From contig JAWKQB010000003.1 in the NCBI GenBank assembly GCA_041390365.1, forward strand, positions 1,108,181-1,172,180: a stretch of DNA of 64,000 nt, given 5' to 3'. The notes beneath the pieces are model-generated. The model did no database searches and was not told the origin of the DNA. It saw nothing but the letters and a program-made list of their open reading frames with translations. Source of the DNA: Syntrophotaleaceae bacterium. GTDB taxonomy: Bacteria; Desulfobacterota; Desulfuromonadia; Desulfuromonadales; Syntrophotaleaceae. Numbering within the stretch: position 1 is the first letter of the stretch; each line of letters opens with the position of its first letter. Below, one piece after another: positions 36,999 through 45,380 of the stretch. The position numbers and the translations under genes were made by a program.

Positions 36999-37316
36999 TT
37001 TACTACTAGGCCGACCTGGGGTCGACTCGCCCAAGAAAGGAAGACTCGGGAAGGCTAGGGACGGTCCTGCTTTATTGCTTTAAGGAAAGAAGATGACAGT
37101 CCGATGGGGTGCCGATTTTTCACCACATCTGAAACACTTAAACGGCCACTTAATTTTCCAAAATAGCCATTCCAATTTGTTGCTCCAGATTGTTTTCTGG
37201 CTTTAGATGGGATTTATGGGACACCCCAGATCGATACAATGGTCATCCGTCCCTTTTTCACCGACCTTTCAAAAGCTCTTCCTTCTTTTCTTTCGTTCCC
37301 TTTAGACCCTCAAAAC
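36999..37316. other. Gene-free interval between convergent genes
   Basis: No gene is supported. The central part (~37090-37200) is A+T-rich and reads, on the minus strand, GTGGCCGTTTAAGTGTTTC with GTGGTGAAAAATCGGCACC nearby. This is reminiscent of the non-coding ends of IS21-type elements, but no transposase remnant or paired inverted repeat is visible. Confidence 0.35.
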
Positions 37317-38951
37317 CTACGCCACCAACCCCTCACGCCCCGATTTGTGCAGGTAATAGCCGTAATCGCCGTCATAAGTCATTAACTGGCCGTGGTCGAC
37401 TTCGAAGACGCGGTTGACGAGTGAGCGGAGGAAATGGCGGTCGTGGCTCACCAGAACTACGGTGCCGGTGAAGCCTTGCAGGGCTTCGAGGAGGATTTCG
37501 CGGGAGGCGATGTCTAGGTGGTTGGTCGGTTCGTCGAGAATCAGGAAGTTGAGGGGTTTGGCCAGGAGGGTTGCGAGCACCAGACGACTTTTTTCTCCGC
37601 CGGAGAGGATCTCGATCCGTTTTTCCACGTCGTCGCCCTGAAAGAGGAAGGCGGCGCAGAGGTTGCGTATGACACCGACGGACGCCATGGGCAGGGCGTC
37701 GCTGACCGTTTCCAGAACGGTCTTTTTCGGATCGAGAATATCCATGGAGTGCTGGCTGAAGTAGCCCGCATGAACGCTGGCCCCGATGGTGACGGTGCCA
37801 TGGGTGGGTTCGGTCTGGCCGGCCAGAACCTTGAGGAAGGTGGATTTGCCGGCGCCGTTCACCCCGGTGACGGCGATCTTTTCGCCGCGCCGGATCAGAC
37901 CCGAGATCCCGCTGAAGACCGGATGGTCATTGCCTTCGGGGGTTGTCCAGCTCTTGGTCAGGTCCTGCAGGAGGACCACGTCGTCGCCGCTGCGCGGCGG
38001 CTCGACGAATTCGAAGCGGATCTTCTTCTGTTCCGGCGGCAGGACGATCCGCTCGATCTTTTCCAGCTTTTTCACCCGCGACTGCACCTGGGCGGCATGG
38101 GAGGCACGGGCGGCGAAGCGGGCGATGAATTCTTCTTCCTTGGCCAGCATCTCCTGCTGACGACGATGGCTGGCCATAAGCTGTTCGCGGCGAATGTCCC
38201 GTTCCCGCAGATAAAAATCGTAATTGCCGCCATAGGTGGTGACGGTCTGATTGCCGACCTCGATGATCCGCGTCACCAGCCGGTTCATGAAGTCGCGGTC
38301 ATGGCTGGTCATCAGCAGCGCGCCCTTGTAATCCTCCGCCAGCCAGTTCTCCAGCCAGACAATCGACTCGACGTCCAGGTGGTTGGTCGGTTCATCGAGC
38401 AGCAGCACGTCGGGGTTCAGGGTAAGGATTTTCGCCAGGGCGATGCGCATCTTCCAGCCGCCGCTGAACGCCTCCACCGGCCGGTCATGGGCTTCGGGAC
38501 CGATGCCGAGGCCGGTGAGCACCGCCTGGGCGCGGCTTTCGAGATTGTAGCCGTCGCGGTGTTCGAATTCTTCCTGGGCGTCGCCATAGCGTTCCAGCAG
38601 TGACGCCAACGCCTCGTCGGACATCGGTTCGCACATGGCCCCTTCCATTTCGGCGATCTGCCGGCCCAGTTCCATGGTGCGGGCCGAAGCGGCCATGACC
38701 TCCGCCAGAGCCGAACGGCCGGCCATGTCGCCGACGTCCTGCGAAAAATATCCGATCACGGTATTTTTGCCGCAGGTCATCTCCCCGCTGTCGATCGTTT
38801 CTTCACCCGTTATCAGGCGGAATATTGAGGATTTGCCGGCCCCGTTGGGACCGACCAGCCCGGTGCGGGTACCGGCGGGGATCTGGAAACTGGCTTTCGA
38901 AAAAAGGATCTGCGACCCGTACTGTTTGGAAATATTGTTCAGGTGAATCAT
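37317..38951 (-). CDS. ABC-F family ATPase (YbiT-like)
   Basis: A 544-residue cytosolic protein with two ABC ATPase domains and no membrane segment. Domain 1 has GPNGAGKSS (~35), FSGGWKMR and LLLDEPTNHLD. Domain 2 has GVNGAGKST (~350), LSGGEKSRL and LILDEPTNHLD. Between them is the charged helical linker diagnostic of ABC-F proteins (RREQLMASHRRQQEMLAKEEEF). ABC-F proteins bind the ribosomal E site and adjust stalled or drug-bound ribosomes. The length and short C-terminus suit the YbiT subgroup rather than Uup (no C-terminal coiled-coil). GAGGGGC precedes the ATG. Confidence 0.9.
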   Translation of the reverse strand: MIHLNNISKQYGSQILFSKASFQIPAGTRTGLVGPNGAGKSSIFRLITGEETIDSGEMTCGKNTVIGYFSQDVGDMAGRSALAEVMAASARTMELGRQIAEMEGAMCEPMSDEALASLLERYGDAQEEFEHRDGYNLESRAQAVLTGLGIGPEAHDRPVEAFSGGWKMRIALAKILTLNPDVLLLDEPTNHLDVESIVWLENWLAEDYKGALLMTSHDRDFMNRLVTRIIEVGNQTVTTYGGNYDFYLRERDIRREQLMASHRRQQEMLAKEEEFIARFAARASHAAQVQSRVKKLEKIERIVLPPEQKKIRFEFVEPPRSGDDVVLLQDLTKSWTTPEGNDHPVFSGISGLIRRGEKIAVTGVNGAGKSTFLKVLAGQTEPTHGTVTIGASVHAGYFSQHSMDILDPKKTVLETVSDALPMASVGVIRNLCAAFLFQGDDVEKRIEILSGGEKSRLVLATLLAKPLNFLILDEPTNHLDIASREILLEALQGFTGTVVLVSHDRHFLRSLVNRVFEVDHGQLMTYDGDYGYYLHKSGREGLVA

Positions 38952-39219
38952 GGCGCCCCTCGGAATGTAAAGTCGCGCATTGGTACCACAGGCCGAGGGG
39001 TGGCGGCAAGGCTATAAAGGATGATCCATCCGTGCTGCACCTCACCTTGCAGTACCGGTGCCATAATATTGAACCCGGGATGTGGTATGCTTGTCGAAAC
39101 CTGATTCGGTTCCAAAGGGTTGCAGACATGGATTACCGTTTTGGATCGAATACTTGTACAGGCCCGACCCCCTAATCTGTCTGGAGACTCTGCATCCATA
39201 AGAGCAAGAGGGGGCACCG

Positions 39220-40263
39220 ATGACAGTCCCTGAATCACCCTCCCGGAATACCGCTCACAATCGATTGGCCCATCGTATCGGTCGGTTGATTCTTGCGGCG
39301 GGCCGAAATCTCCTCCTGATTCTCCTCGTCTCTTGGGCTTCTCTGGCGATCTATTACTCGAACCTGCCATGGCCATGGCTGCGCGCAGTGTTGGCGGCGT
39401 CGTTTCTTGCCTGCAATGTCTGGGTCTTGTGGCTGACCAAAAGACCCCACATGTTCTGGGCTTTCGCAGGACTGTTTGTCGTCGTGGCCGTTGCCTGGAC
39501 CTTCATCCGGCCTTCGCATGATCGTCCGTGGCGGCCGAAGGTGGCGGTCATGCCACGGGCAATCATCGACGGCGATCGCGTGCGCTTTACGGGGTTCCGC
39601 AATTTCGAGTACCGCAGCAAAAATGAATTTACGGCGCGATACGAGGAACGCGAGGTGCAAATCTCGCATCTGACGGGGGTGGATTTCTTCATCTCCTATT
39701 GGAAGATCGGTCCTGTGGCGCACACCTTCGTCAGTTTCATCTTCGACAACGCACCGCCGATCAACATTTCCATCGAGACCAGGCCGGAGATAGGGGAGGG
39801 TTTTGACCCCGTCGCCTCGCTCTTCAAGCAGTTCGAGCTGATCTATATCGTGGGGGATGAGCGGGACATCGCGCGCGTTCGCACGAATTATCGGGACGAA
39901 GATGTGTTTCTTTATCATCTCAACACATCGCCTGCGGATGCCCGGCGGCTTTTTCTGGTCTATTTGAAGAGGATCAATGAGCTGGCCGATCGTCCCGAGT
40001 TCTACAATTTGCTAAGCAACAGCTGCACGATCAACATCATTCGTTATGCAAATGCCGCAGGCAGGCCTGGCGGTTTCGATTTTCGCCACCTTTTCAACGG
40101 GTTCATCGACGGCTATCTCTACGCCTCGGGCAGGATGACTGCAGCCTTGCCCTTTGACGAGCTGCGCCGGCGCTCGTGGATCAACAAGGCCGCGCAAGAT
40201 GCCGGCGATGCAGAAGATTTCTCGCAGAGAATTCGGGCTTCCCTGCCCGCTGCCCCGCCCTGA
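39220..40263 (+). CDS. DUF4105 (Lnb N-terminal periplasmic domain) membrane protein
   Basis: A 347-residue protein with a polar N-terminus and two to three TM helices (~27-95: LLLILLVSWASLAIYYS, FLACNVWVLWLT, AGLFVVVAVAWTFI). A periplasmic domain with the DUF4105/Lnb N-terminal features follows: IGPVAHTFVSFIFD, INISIETRPEIGEGFDP and YNLLSNSCTINIIRYA. The His in AHTFVSF and the Cys in NSCTINI are the likely NlpC/P60-like or papain-like catalytic pair of this family. The substrate is unknown. GAGGGGGC precedes the ATG. It stands alone, divergent from the ABC-F gene. Confidence 0.82.
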   Translation: MTVPESPSRNTAHNRLAHRIGRLILAAGRNLLLILLVSWASLAIYYSNLPWPWLRAVLAASFLACNVWVLWLTKRPHMFWAFAGLFVVVAVAWTFIRPSHDRPWRPKVAVMPRAIIDGDRVRFTGFRNFEYRSKNEFTARYEEREVQISHLTGVDFFISYWKIGPVAHTFVSFIFDNAPPINISIETRPEIGEGFDPVASLFKQFELIYIVGDERDIARVRTNYRDEDVFLYHLNTSPADARRLFLVYLKRINELADRPEFYNLLSNSCTINIIRYANAAGRPGGFDFRHLFNGFIDGYLYASGRMTAALPFDELRRRSWINKAAQDAGDAEDFSQRIRASLPAAPP

Positions 40264-40357
40264 TATTTGCCATAACAGACGGAGCACTCTGGTTGATGCA
40301 CTAGAGAGCCCTCCCTTTAATGAAAAAAACTCGGGCGTTGCCGACTGTTTATTCCAT

Positions 40358-41095
40358 TCACTTCAAGGTCTCTTTCAGGAAAAATCCGAACCGCCGCCAC
40401 GATTTTTCATCGGCGTCTTTGCGATAGCGGTCGCCGCCGAGGACCGTAAAGGCATGGGGGGCGCCGCCGTAGGTGATCATCTCGTGAGGAACGCCGGCCT
40501 TTTCCAGATTTTTGGCAAGGGCCGCGAAATCCTCCATGGTCACGCTGCTGTCAGCGGTGCCGTGAAGAACCAGGATCCTTCCCTCTACCTTTGAATAGTC
40601 CTGTCCGGGTGGGGTTTCCAGTCCGCCGTGAAAGGACACGAACCCCTTGAGGTCGGCTCCCGCCCGGGCCAGCTCCAGCACCGCCGCACCGCCGAAGCAG
40701 TAGCCGGCAGCGACGGCATTCCCGATGTCGGCGCCCTGGCTTCTCGCGGCCTCAAGACTTGCCTTCAGCGAGGCCCGCAGGCGGGCTCTGTCCTTGTACA
40801 GGGCCTCCGTCAAGCGCCGTCTTTCGGCGATTTCCGCAGGCCTTATCCCCTTGCCGAAGAGGTCGGCGGCAAACACCGCGTAGCCCATTTCGGACAGCAT
40901 CTCGGACCGTTTGATCTCGTAACTGCCCAGCCCGTCCCAATCGTGAATCAGAAATACCAGCGGAGCTCTGGGCGATGGGCTCACGTAATATCCCTCGAAG
41001 GATTGTCCCGCCATCTCATAGTCGACGGCTCTGCCTGCGGCACCGGCAGAAGTGGCGAAAAGCAGGAGGCAGCTGAGTATAATAAGGTTTTTCAT
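40358..41095 (-). CDS. Exported dienelactone hydrolase-family protein
   Basis: A 245-residue alpha/beta hydrolase with a signal peptide (MKNLIILSCLLLFATSAGA). Family motifs are PLVFLIHDWDGLGSYE, the nucleophile elbow GYCFGGAA (Cys nucleophile), VLHGTADSSVTMEDF (Asp) and APHAFTVLGGDRYRKDA (His). The Cys-Asp-His triad is that of dienelactone hydrolase, but periplasmic members have undefined substrates. GAGAAGGAAC lies before the ATG. It is convergent with the DUF4105 gene. Confidence 0.88.
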   Translation of the reverse strand: MKNLIILSCLLLFATSAGAAGRAVDYEMAGQSFEGYYVSPSPRAPLVFLIHDWDGLGSYEIKRSEMLSEMGYAVFAADLFGKGIRPAEIAERRRLTEALYKDRARLRASLKASLEAARSQGADIGNAVAAGYCFGGAAVLELARAGADLKGFVSFHGGLETPPGQDYSKVEGRILVLHGTADSSVTMEDFAALAKNLEKAGVPHEMITYGGAPHAFTVLGGDRYRKDADEKSWRRFGFFLKETLK

Positions 41096-41183
41096 GTTCG
41101 GGTTCCTTCTCCTTTGGAGGCCAATATGCTACGCTTCCCTTAATCCGGGCCGGAGTATCCGCCGGGATCTCTCTTTTCGATTC

Positions 41184-41210
41184 ATTATATCATTCGACCA
41201 ACAGCAGCAA
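41184..41210 (-). promoter_or_regulatory. Candidate promoter for the dienelactone hydrolase gene
   Basis: On the minus strand a perfect TATAAT (41189-41184) is preceded by TTGCTG (41210-41205) with a 15-nt spacer, shorter than ideal. Transcription would start ~80 nt before the gene. Confidence 0.35.
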
Positions 41211-41251
41211 GCTGCTTTGCGGAATTGGCATGTTCCAGGATTTTATTTTTC

Positions 41252-41279
41252 TTGACAGGGAAATCTATAAGTTTAAAGT
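41252..41279 (+). promoter_or_regulatory. Candidate sigma-70 promoter for the RCKP protein
   Basis: TTGACA (41252-41257), a 16-nt spacer and TAAAGT (41274-41279) lie 50 nt upstream of the small gene at 41329, in an A+T-rich stretch. Confidence 0.5.
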
Positions 41280-41328
41280 CTTTACCATTTAGGTTATTAA
41301 AGGATTAATTTTACGGAGCGATTGAAAC

Positions 41329-41436
41329 ATGAGCGTCTGGAAATGTGAAAAATGCGGATACGAAAAGGAAGGTCGCTGTAAACCCAAGAAATGCCCTTCC
41401 TGTTCCGAGACGGGACATTTTGTCAAGAAGGGATGA
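41329..41436 (+). CDS. RCKP-type rubredoxin-like protein (35 aa)
   Basis: A 35-residue protein with two CxxC pairs: WKCEKCGYEKEG and CKPKKCPSCSE. The RCKPKKCPSC phrase defines the RCKP-type rubredoxin-like domain. It resembles the rubredoxin-like knuckles at the ends of rubrerythrins and probably binds one iron or zinc. GGAG is present 11 nt before the ATG and a promoter-like sequence lies further upstream, so it seems to be a genuine independent gene. Electron transfer or oxidative-stress roles are inferred from the fold only. Confidence 0.8.
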   Translation: MSVWKCEKCGYEKEGRCKPKKCPSCSETGHFVKKG

Positions 41437-41581
41437 GGCCCCCTGAAAGTCATTTTATCGTGAGGGACACACGGCCGATCCGGAATTGAAGTCTATTGCC
41501 GACCTTCTGTTAAAGTGAATGCCAGGACGGTTGGCGGAAACCGTTCCTGACATTCCGATCCTTAGATCCTGGGTTCGATTC

Positions 41582-42415
41582 ATGCAAAAAATCGTCGTAC
41601 ATCCCGGCAATGCCCACAGGGATGATTTTCTTTCGGTCTGCGTTCTGCTTGCAACCTGCGGTGACGCCGCTGTTTTCCGTTGTCAACCGACTGAAGAGGA
41701 CTTGGCCGATCCCGAAACCTTCGTGATCGATGTCGGGATGGAATACGATCCTGAAAAGCACAATTTCGACCACCACCACGACCGGACCCTGCCTTGCGCC
41801 TTTCATCTGATAATGCAGCATCTGGGGTATCATGAGGATGCCATGCAGGTGTACGGCTGGTATCCCATCATGAACATGATGGATGTGGACGGTCCTCACA
41901 AGACCGCCGAGGACCTGGGGGTCGACCCCGGTTTTCTTCTGGCCTCCTCTTCCCCGATCGACGGTTACGTTCTGTCCCGATTCTCCCTGGTTTCCTCCTT
42001 GGGGAAAAGGGATCTGATCTACAAGTTCATGAAAGAAATGGGGAAAGCTCTGATCGGGCTGATCGACCAGAAAAAACAGCGCCTCGAACTGCTGAAAAAG
42101 GAGGCCAGGGTGGTTGAGGTAAAGCAGTTCAGGGCGATCGTCAGTACTATCAGTGAGGAGCCGAAGTTGTCGATGGAGCTTTTTTTCCGGCATCTTGCCG
42201 ATCCCGGAATCGTCATGTGCATTACCCCCTCGGTCCGTTGCCGGGGATGGGAACTGCTGCGCCTGGGCAACAGCAGCATCGTGGACTTCAGAACCATCGC
42301 CAATCATCCTGGCATCGATTTCGTGCATGCCAATGGCTATGTCGCGACAACACGGAATCTCCTTCCGTTTGTGGAGATTGTCGAACTCGCATCAGAAGCC
42401 GTGCGGGATACCTAG
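41582..42415 (+). CDS. MYG1-like DHH-superfamily hydrolase
   Basis: A 277-residue protein. It opens with VVHPGNAHRDDFLSVCVLLATCG and has VIDVGMEYDPEKHNFDHHHDRTLPCAFHL, the DHH-type metal-binding motifs of the MYG1/UPF0160 family (a 3'-5' exonuclease family in eukaryotes). The C-terminal part (VVEVKQFRAIVSTISEEP, NHPGIDFVHANGY) fits too. The ATG at 41582 is chosen because it begins right before the conserved VHPGNAHRDD. No strong ribosome binding site is visible. The physiological substrate in bacteria is not known. Confidence 0.8.
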   Translation: MQKIVVHPGNAHRDDFLSVCVLLATCGDAAVFRCQPTEEDLADPETFVIDVGMEYDPEKHNFDHHHDRTLPCAFHLIMQHLGYHEDAMQVYGWYPIMNMMDVDGPHKTAEDLGVDPGFLLASSSPIDGYVLSRFSLVSSLGKRDLIYKFMKEMGKALIGLIDQKKQRLELLKKEARVVEVKQFRAIVSTISEEPKLSMELFFRHLADPGIVMCITPSVRCRGWELLRLGNSSIVDFRTIANHPGIDFVHANGYVATTRNLLPFVEIVELASEAVRDT

Positions 42416-42600
42416 TTTCGTACTCCTGCCCGCAACCCTGGCAGCCCTCCTTTCTCTCCTGGGCAGTCCATCTGTCCTCGCATGGCCGGAATCTTGCATA
42501 ATTTTAATTGCGATATGAAAGGCGGATGATATTGTTGACAAAACCGGCTTTCAGGAAGGCGGGTCGGTGTCCCCCGCCGACTCAGGAGGAGGGGTCCCCG

Positions 42601-42747
42601 ATGCATAAGATCTGCAGTTGGTGTCAAGCTGAAATCGGGTTTAATATTGAGTTGAAAGGCATAAGTCACGGCATATGCCTGAAATGCCTCAAAAAATACT
42701 TTCCGAAAGAGGCGGCCTCGATCATCGAAAAAATGAACCGAAGTTGA
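42601..42747 (+). CDS. Small zinc-ribbon-like protein (48 aa)
   Basis: A 48-residue protein with CSWCQAEIG and GICLKCLKKYF, two CxxC pairs 20 residues apart, likely binding one zinc ion. AGGAGGAGGGG precedes the ATG at 42601, so translation is well supported despite the size. The C-terminal KKYFPKEAASIIEKMN helix is basic. It lies between the MYG1-like gene and a bidirectional terminator. Role unknown. Confidence 0.7.
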   Translation: MHKICSWCQAEIGFNIELKGISHGICLKCLKKYFPKEAASIIEKMNRS

Positions 42748-42844
42748 CGAATTTTGCCGATCGTGAAGGTCCGCCCCGAGTCCATTGACACCTGTTGTCA
42801 AAAGGCAGCCTCTTATTTTCCTTTTGTCAGTTTAAGTTCCGGAT

Positions 42845-42883
42845 AACAACAAACCCCGCTCCTTTGGAGCGGGGTTTGTTGTT
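42845..42883. terminator. Bidirectional intrinsic terminator
   Basis: An 18-bp perfect stem (42845-42862 with 42866-42883) has a GC-rich core ACCCCGCTCC/GGAGCGGGGT and A-rich/T-rich arms. It can terminate the plus-strand zinc-ribbon gene and the minus-strand OmpA gene, which ends at 42914. Confidence 0.88.
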
Positions 42884-42913
42884 ATTGTCATTGAATGTCG
42901 GTTGAATCAGTCT

Positions 42914-44173
42914 CTATTCAGGAAGGACGGCACAGCAGATCAATTCCACCCGCCGGTTCTCGTACCGCCCCTCGGGGGTGGCGTTGGTTGCAACCGGAGT
43001 GGTTTCTCCGTATCCGCGAACCTTCAACCGCTCGCCGTCGAGACCGTAATCCTTGATCAAAGCTTCCCGGACGGCTTCGGCCCGCCGCAGGGAGAGTTTC
43101 TGGTTGTACGCGTCACTGCCGAGACTGTCGGTATGACCGGCTATGAGGATATAGGGGACGTTGGGATTGGCTTGAACGAACTCGGCCGCCTTCCTCACTT
43201 CATCCTTAAACTCCGGTTTTATCTCGGCCTTATCCAGATCGAAGTTGATATGGAGAGTAAGTTTCAGATCGCAGCCGGTTTCATCGACGGGCATGCCTTT
43301 GATTGTATTGGGGCACTTGTCCCGATAGTCGGGAACGCCGTCGCCGTCGCTGTCCAGCGGGCAACCTTTGGCGTCAACGGGAGCTCCCTGGGGGGTGCCG
43401 GGACATTCGTCGATGTCGTCGGTGACACCATCGCCGTCACTGTCCAGCGGGCAACCTTTGGCGTCAACGGGAACACCCTTGGGGGTGCCGGGGCACTGAT
43501 CGAGATCGTCGGTCACACCATCGCCATCGCTGTCCAGCGGACATCCGTTGGCATCGACCGCAACTCCCCGGGGGGTGCCCGGGCATTTGTCGAGATCATC
43601 CGTCACGCCGTCGCCGTCGCTGTCCATCGGTTCGGCTTTGGCGGGCGCGGCAACGCCGGAAAACTGGAACTTCAGGCCGGCGGTGTAGAGCAGGTTGCTT
43701 TCCAGATTGCTTTCGTTGAAGGCCGCCAGATATCTCACGTCCGCCCGCAGGGCGATGTTTTCGGCGAAATAGTAAAGCAGACCGCCTCCGGCGTTCGCCA
43801 TGAATTCATCGTCGTTGTCCAGGTCATAGAGTCCTGCACCCACCGCGAGATAGGGAACGAGCATGCTGTCCGGCATGAAGTGGTACAAGGCATCGAGCCG
43901 GTAGGTCATCAGATCCACATTGTCATCGGTGTCCTCCTCCTCCAGATTGGCCATGGAAACAACCGCTTCCAGGCCGAAGGCCTGGGTGAAGTTGTAGCCG
44001 AGACCGAGGCTGAAGGCCAAGTCTTCGTCCAGATTCTGATCTCCTTCCATGATGATTCCTCCAATCATCGGAGAAACCGATACAACTCCGGTTTTCAGTC
44101 CGGCCTGGCTGATCCCTGGAATGAGCAGGAAGATTAAAAACAGAAGGGCTAAGGCAGATCTCACGGTTTTCAT
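42914..44173 (-). CDS. OprF/OmpA-family outer-membrane protein with thrombospondin type-3 repeats
   Basis: A 419-residue protein. It has a signal peptide (ATG at 44173, MKTVRSALALLFLIFLLIPGISQA) and an 8-stranded barrel (~25-195). Four tandem Ca-binding type-3 repeats follow (DSDGDGVTDDxDxCPGTPxG, ~203-310, each ending in GCPL or similar). The C-terminal OmpA domain (~312-419) has LHINFDLDKAEIKPEF and AGHTDSLGSDAYNQKLSLRRAEAV, with the peptidoglycan-binding Asp and Arg, then NRRVELI. It anchors the outer membrane to peptidoglycan. GGGAGACATGCC precedes the start. It is distinct from the three-module protein at 17374. Confidence 0.92.
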   Translation of the reverse strand: MKTVRSALALLFLIFLLIPGISQAGLKTGVVSVSPMIGGIIMEGDQNLDEDLAFSLGLGYNFTQAFGLEAVVSMANLEEEDTDDNVDLMTYRLDALYHFMPDSMLVPYLAVGAGLYDLDNDDEFMANAGGGLLYYFAENIALRADVRYLAAFNESNLESNLLYTAGLKFQFSGVAAPAKAEPMDSDGDGVTDDLDKCPGTPRGVAVDANGCPLDSDGDGVTDDLDQCPGTPKGVPVDAKGCPLDSDGDGVTDDIDECPGTPQGAPVDAKGCPLDSDGDGVPDYRDKCPNTIKGMPVDETGCDLKLTLHINFDLDKAEIKPEFKDEVRKAAEFVQANPNVPYILIAGHTDSLGSDAYNQKLSLRRAEAVREALIKDYGLDGERLKVRGYGETTPVATNATPEGRYENRRVELICCAVLPE

Positions 44174-44231
44174 GGCATGTCTCCCGATTGGAAAGAAAAG
44201 TGGATCAAATATGGTCAGGACAACGACTGAG

Positions 44232-44259
44232 AGCATACACCAATAATGAGAAAAATCAA
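44232..44259 (-). promoter_or_regulatory. Candidate sigma-70 promoter for the OprF-like gene
   Basis: On the minus strand TTGATT (44259-44254), a 16-nt spacer and TATGCT (44237-44232) lie ~60 nt upstream of the start at 44173. Confidence 0.5.
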
Positions 44260-44319
44260 GCGATGGACAAATTTTTGACGTGACGGGGAGCGAAGCCTCC
44301 AGGCGGGCCTGCAGGAGCC

Positions 44320-44589
44320 TTAGCGGGTCGGCAGGCGGTGGCAGAACAGGCAGCGGTAGCCGGCGGGATGATTGTCCGGCAGAGGGATGGCGTCGGGATT
44401 ATGACAGTCGCCGCACCCTTTTTCCGCGGTTTTTTTGCCGTGAGCAACGGCTGTTTCGACAAACTGTTGGTGGATATCGTTGGCGGGCAGTTTCGGGGTG
44501 GTGGCGGGAGGGGCCATGAGCAGCAGGATGAGGACGGCGGCCCCGAGCAGCAGCAGCCCGGCATCGATGAAGCGGCGATACTTTTTCAT
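44320..44589 (-). CDS. Membrane-anchored dihaem c-type cytochrome
   Basis: An 89-residue protein with an N-terminal TM/anchor (~10-27, AGLLLLGAAVLILLLMAPP). Two CxxCH haem-binding motifs follow, CGDCH (~60) and CLFCH (~81), each with a compact surrounding (GKKTAEKGCGDCHNPDAIPLPDN). A periplasmic electron-transfer protein is inferred. Its start codon overlaps the stop of the activase gene (TAATG), so it is the last gene of a four-gene minus-strand cluster. Confidence 0.88.
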   Translation of the reverse strand: MKKYRRFIDAGLLLLGAAVLILLLMAPPATTPKLPANDIHQQFVETAVAHGKKTAEKGCGDCHNPDAIPLPDNHPAGYRCLFCHRLPTR

Positions 44590-45380
44590 TATTCTGTTTT
44601 CCGACTCGCGGAAGCGGCGAGAGTGGCGCAGCCGATGGCGCCGTTGTGCTGCGGGTAGCGGGGCAGGACAAGATCGGCACCGGTGGCGGCGCCGAGCAGG
44701 TGGCGAAAAGCCTGGTTTTTTGCTACTCCTCCGGTCAGGACGATCCTGTCGAGGGGGAATCGGCGCAACATCGGCATGACCCGCTTGATCAGGGTTTGGT
44801 TGACCCCCGCGCAGAGGCTGGGGAGGGAGTGGCCCTCAATGATCCTGCCGATCAGTTCGCTTTCTCCGAAGATGCCGCAGGTGGCATCCAGGGGAACGGG
44901 GTCGGCGTGATATTGGGCCAGTTCATCCAGCGAAATGTCGAGGACCTTGGCCATGTTTTCCAGGTAGCGGCCGGAGGAGGCGGCGCATTTGTCGTTCATC
45001 AGGAAATCGACCAGTATCCCGTCTTCGACCCGGGCCACCTTGGAGTCCTGGCCGCCGAGATCGAGCAGGGTGAAGGTCGAAAATCCGGTCTGCAGGCGGG
45101 CTCCGGCCACATGCGCCTGGATCTCGGGAACGATTTTGATGCCGGCCAGATTGAGGGCGTTGCGGCCGTAGCCGGTAGCGACCAGGGGAATGCCTGGGGT
45201 GTCGTCGAATCCGGGCAGATCAAGGCCTGCGAGGTCCAGCAGCAGTTGGCCATCCCGCCTGGACGCATGTTCCTTATAGAAGGGGATGGTGGGGACATCC
45301 CGCAGCCACAGGATCGTCTCCCCTTCCATTGCCGCGAACTTCACCTGGCGACTGCCGAGATCGATGCCGAAACCGGTCAT
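44589..45380 (-). CDS. Acyl-CoA dehydratase activase (BadF/BcrD/HgdC-type ATPase)
   Basis: A 263-residue ASKHA-fold ATPase. Visible motifs are GIDLGSRQVKFA (phosphate-1), TLLDLGGQDSKVARV (the diagnostic DGGQDxK), MNDKCAASSGRYLENMAKVL (the Cys that helps bind the subunit-bridging [4Fe-4S]) and VLTGGVAKNQ (adenosine motif). It hydrolyses ATP to inject a low-potential electron into the partner dehydratase or double-cubane protein, encoded directly upstream with a 4-nt overlap. Length matches the family (~255-265). Confidence 0.92.
   Translation of the reverse strand: MTGFGIDLGSRQVKFAAMEGETILWLRDVPTIPFYKEHASRRDGQLLLDLAGLDLPGFDDTPGIPLVATGYGRNALNLAGIKIVPEIQAHVAGARLQTGFSTFTLLDLGGQDSKVARVEDGILVDFLMNDKCAASSGRYLENMAKVLDISLDELAQYHADPVPLDATCGIFGESELIGRIIEGHSLPSLCAGVNQTLIKRVMPMLRRFPLDRIVLTGGVAKNQAFRHLLGAATGADLVLPRYPQHNGAIGCATLAASASRKTE

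Noticed and set aside
37090..37200. Sequence reminiscent of an IS21-type element end
   Set aside because: Only a vague similarity to remembered sequences; no transposase remnant, paired inverted repeats or target duplication was found.
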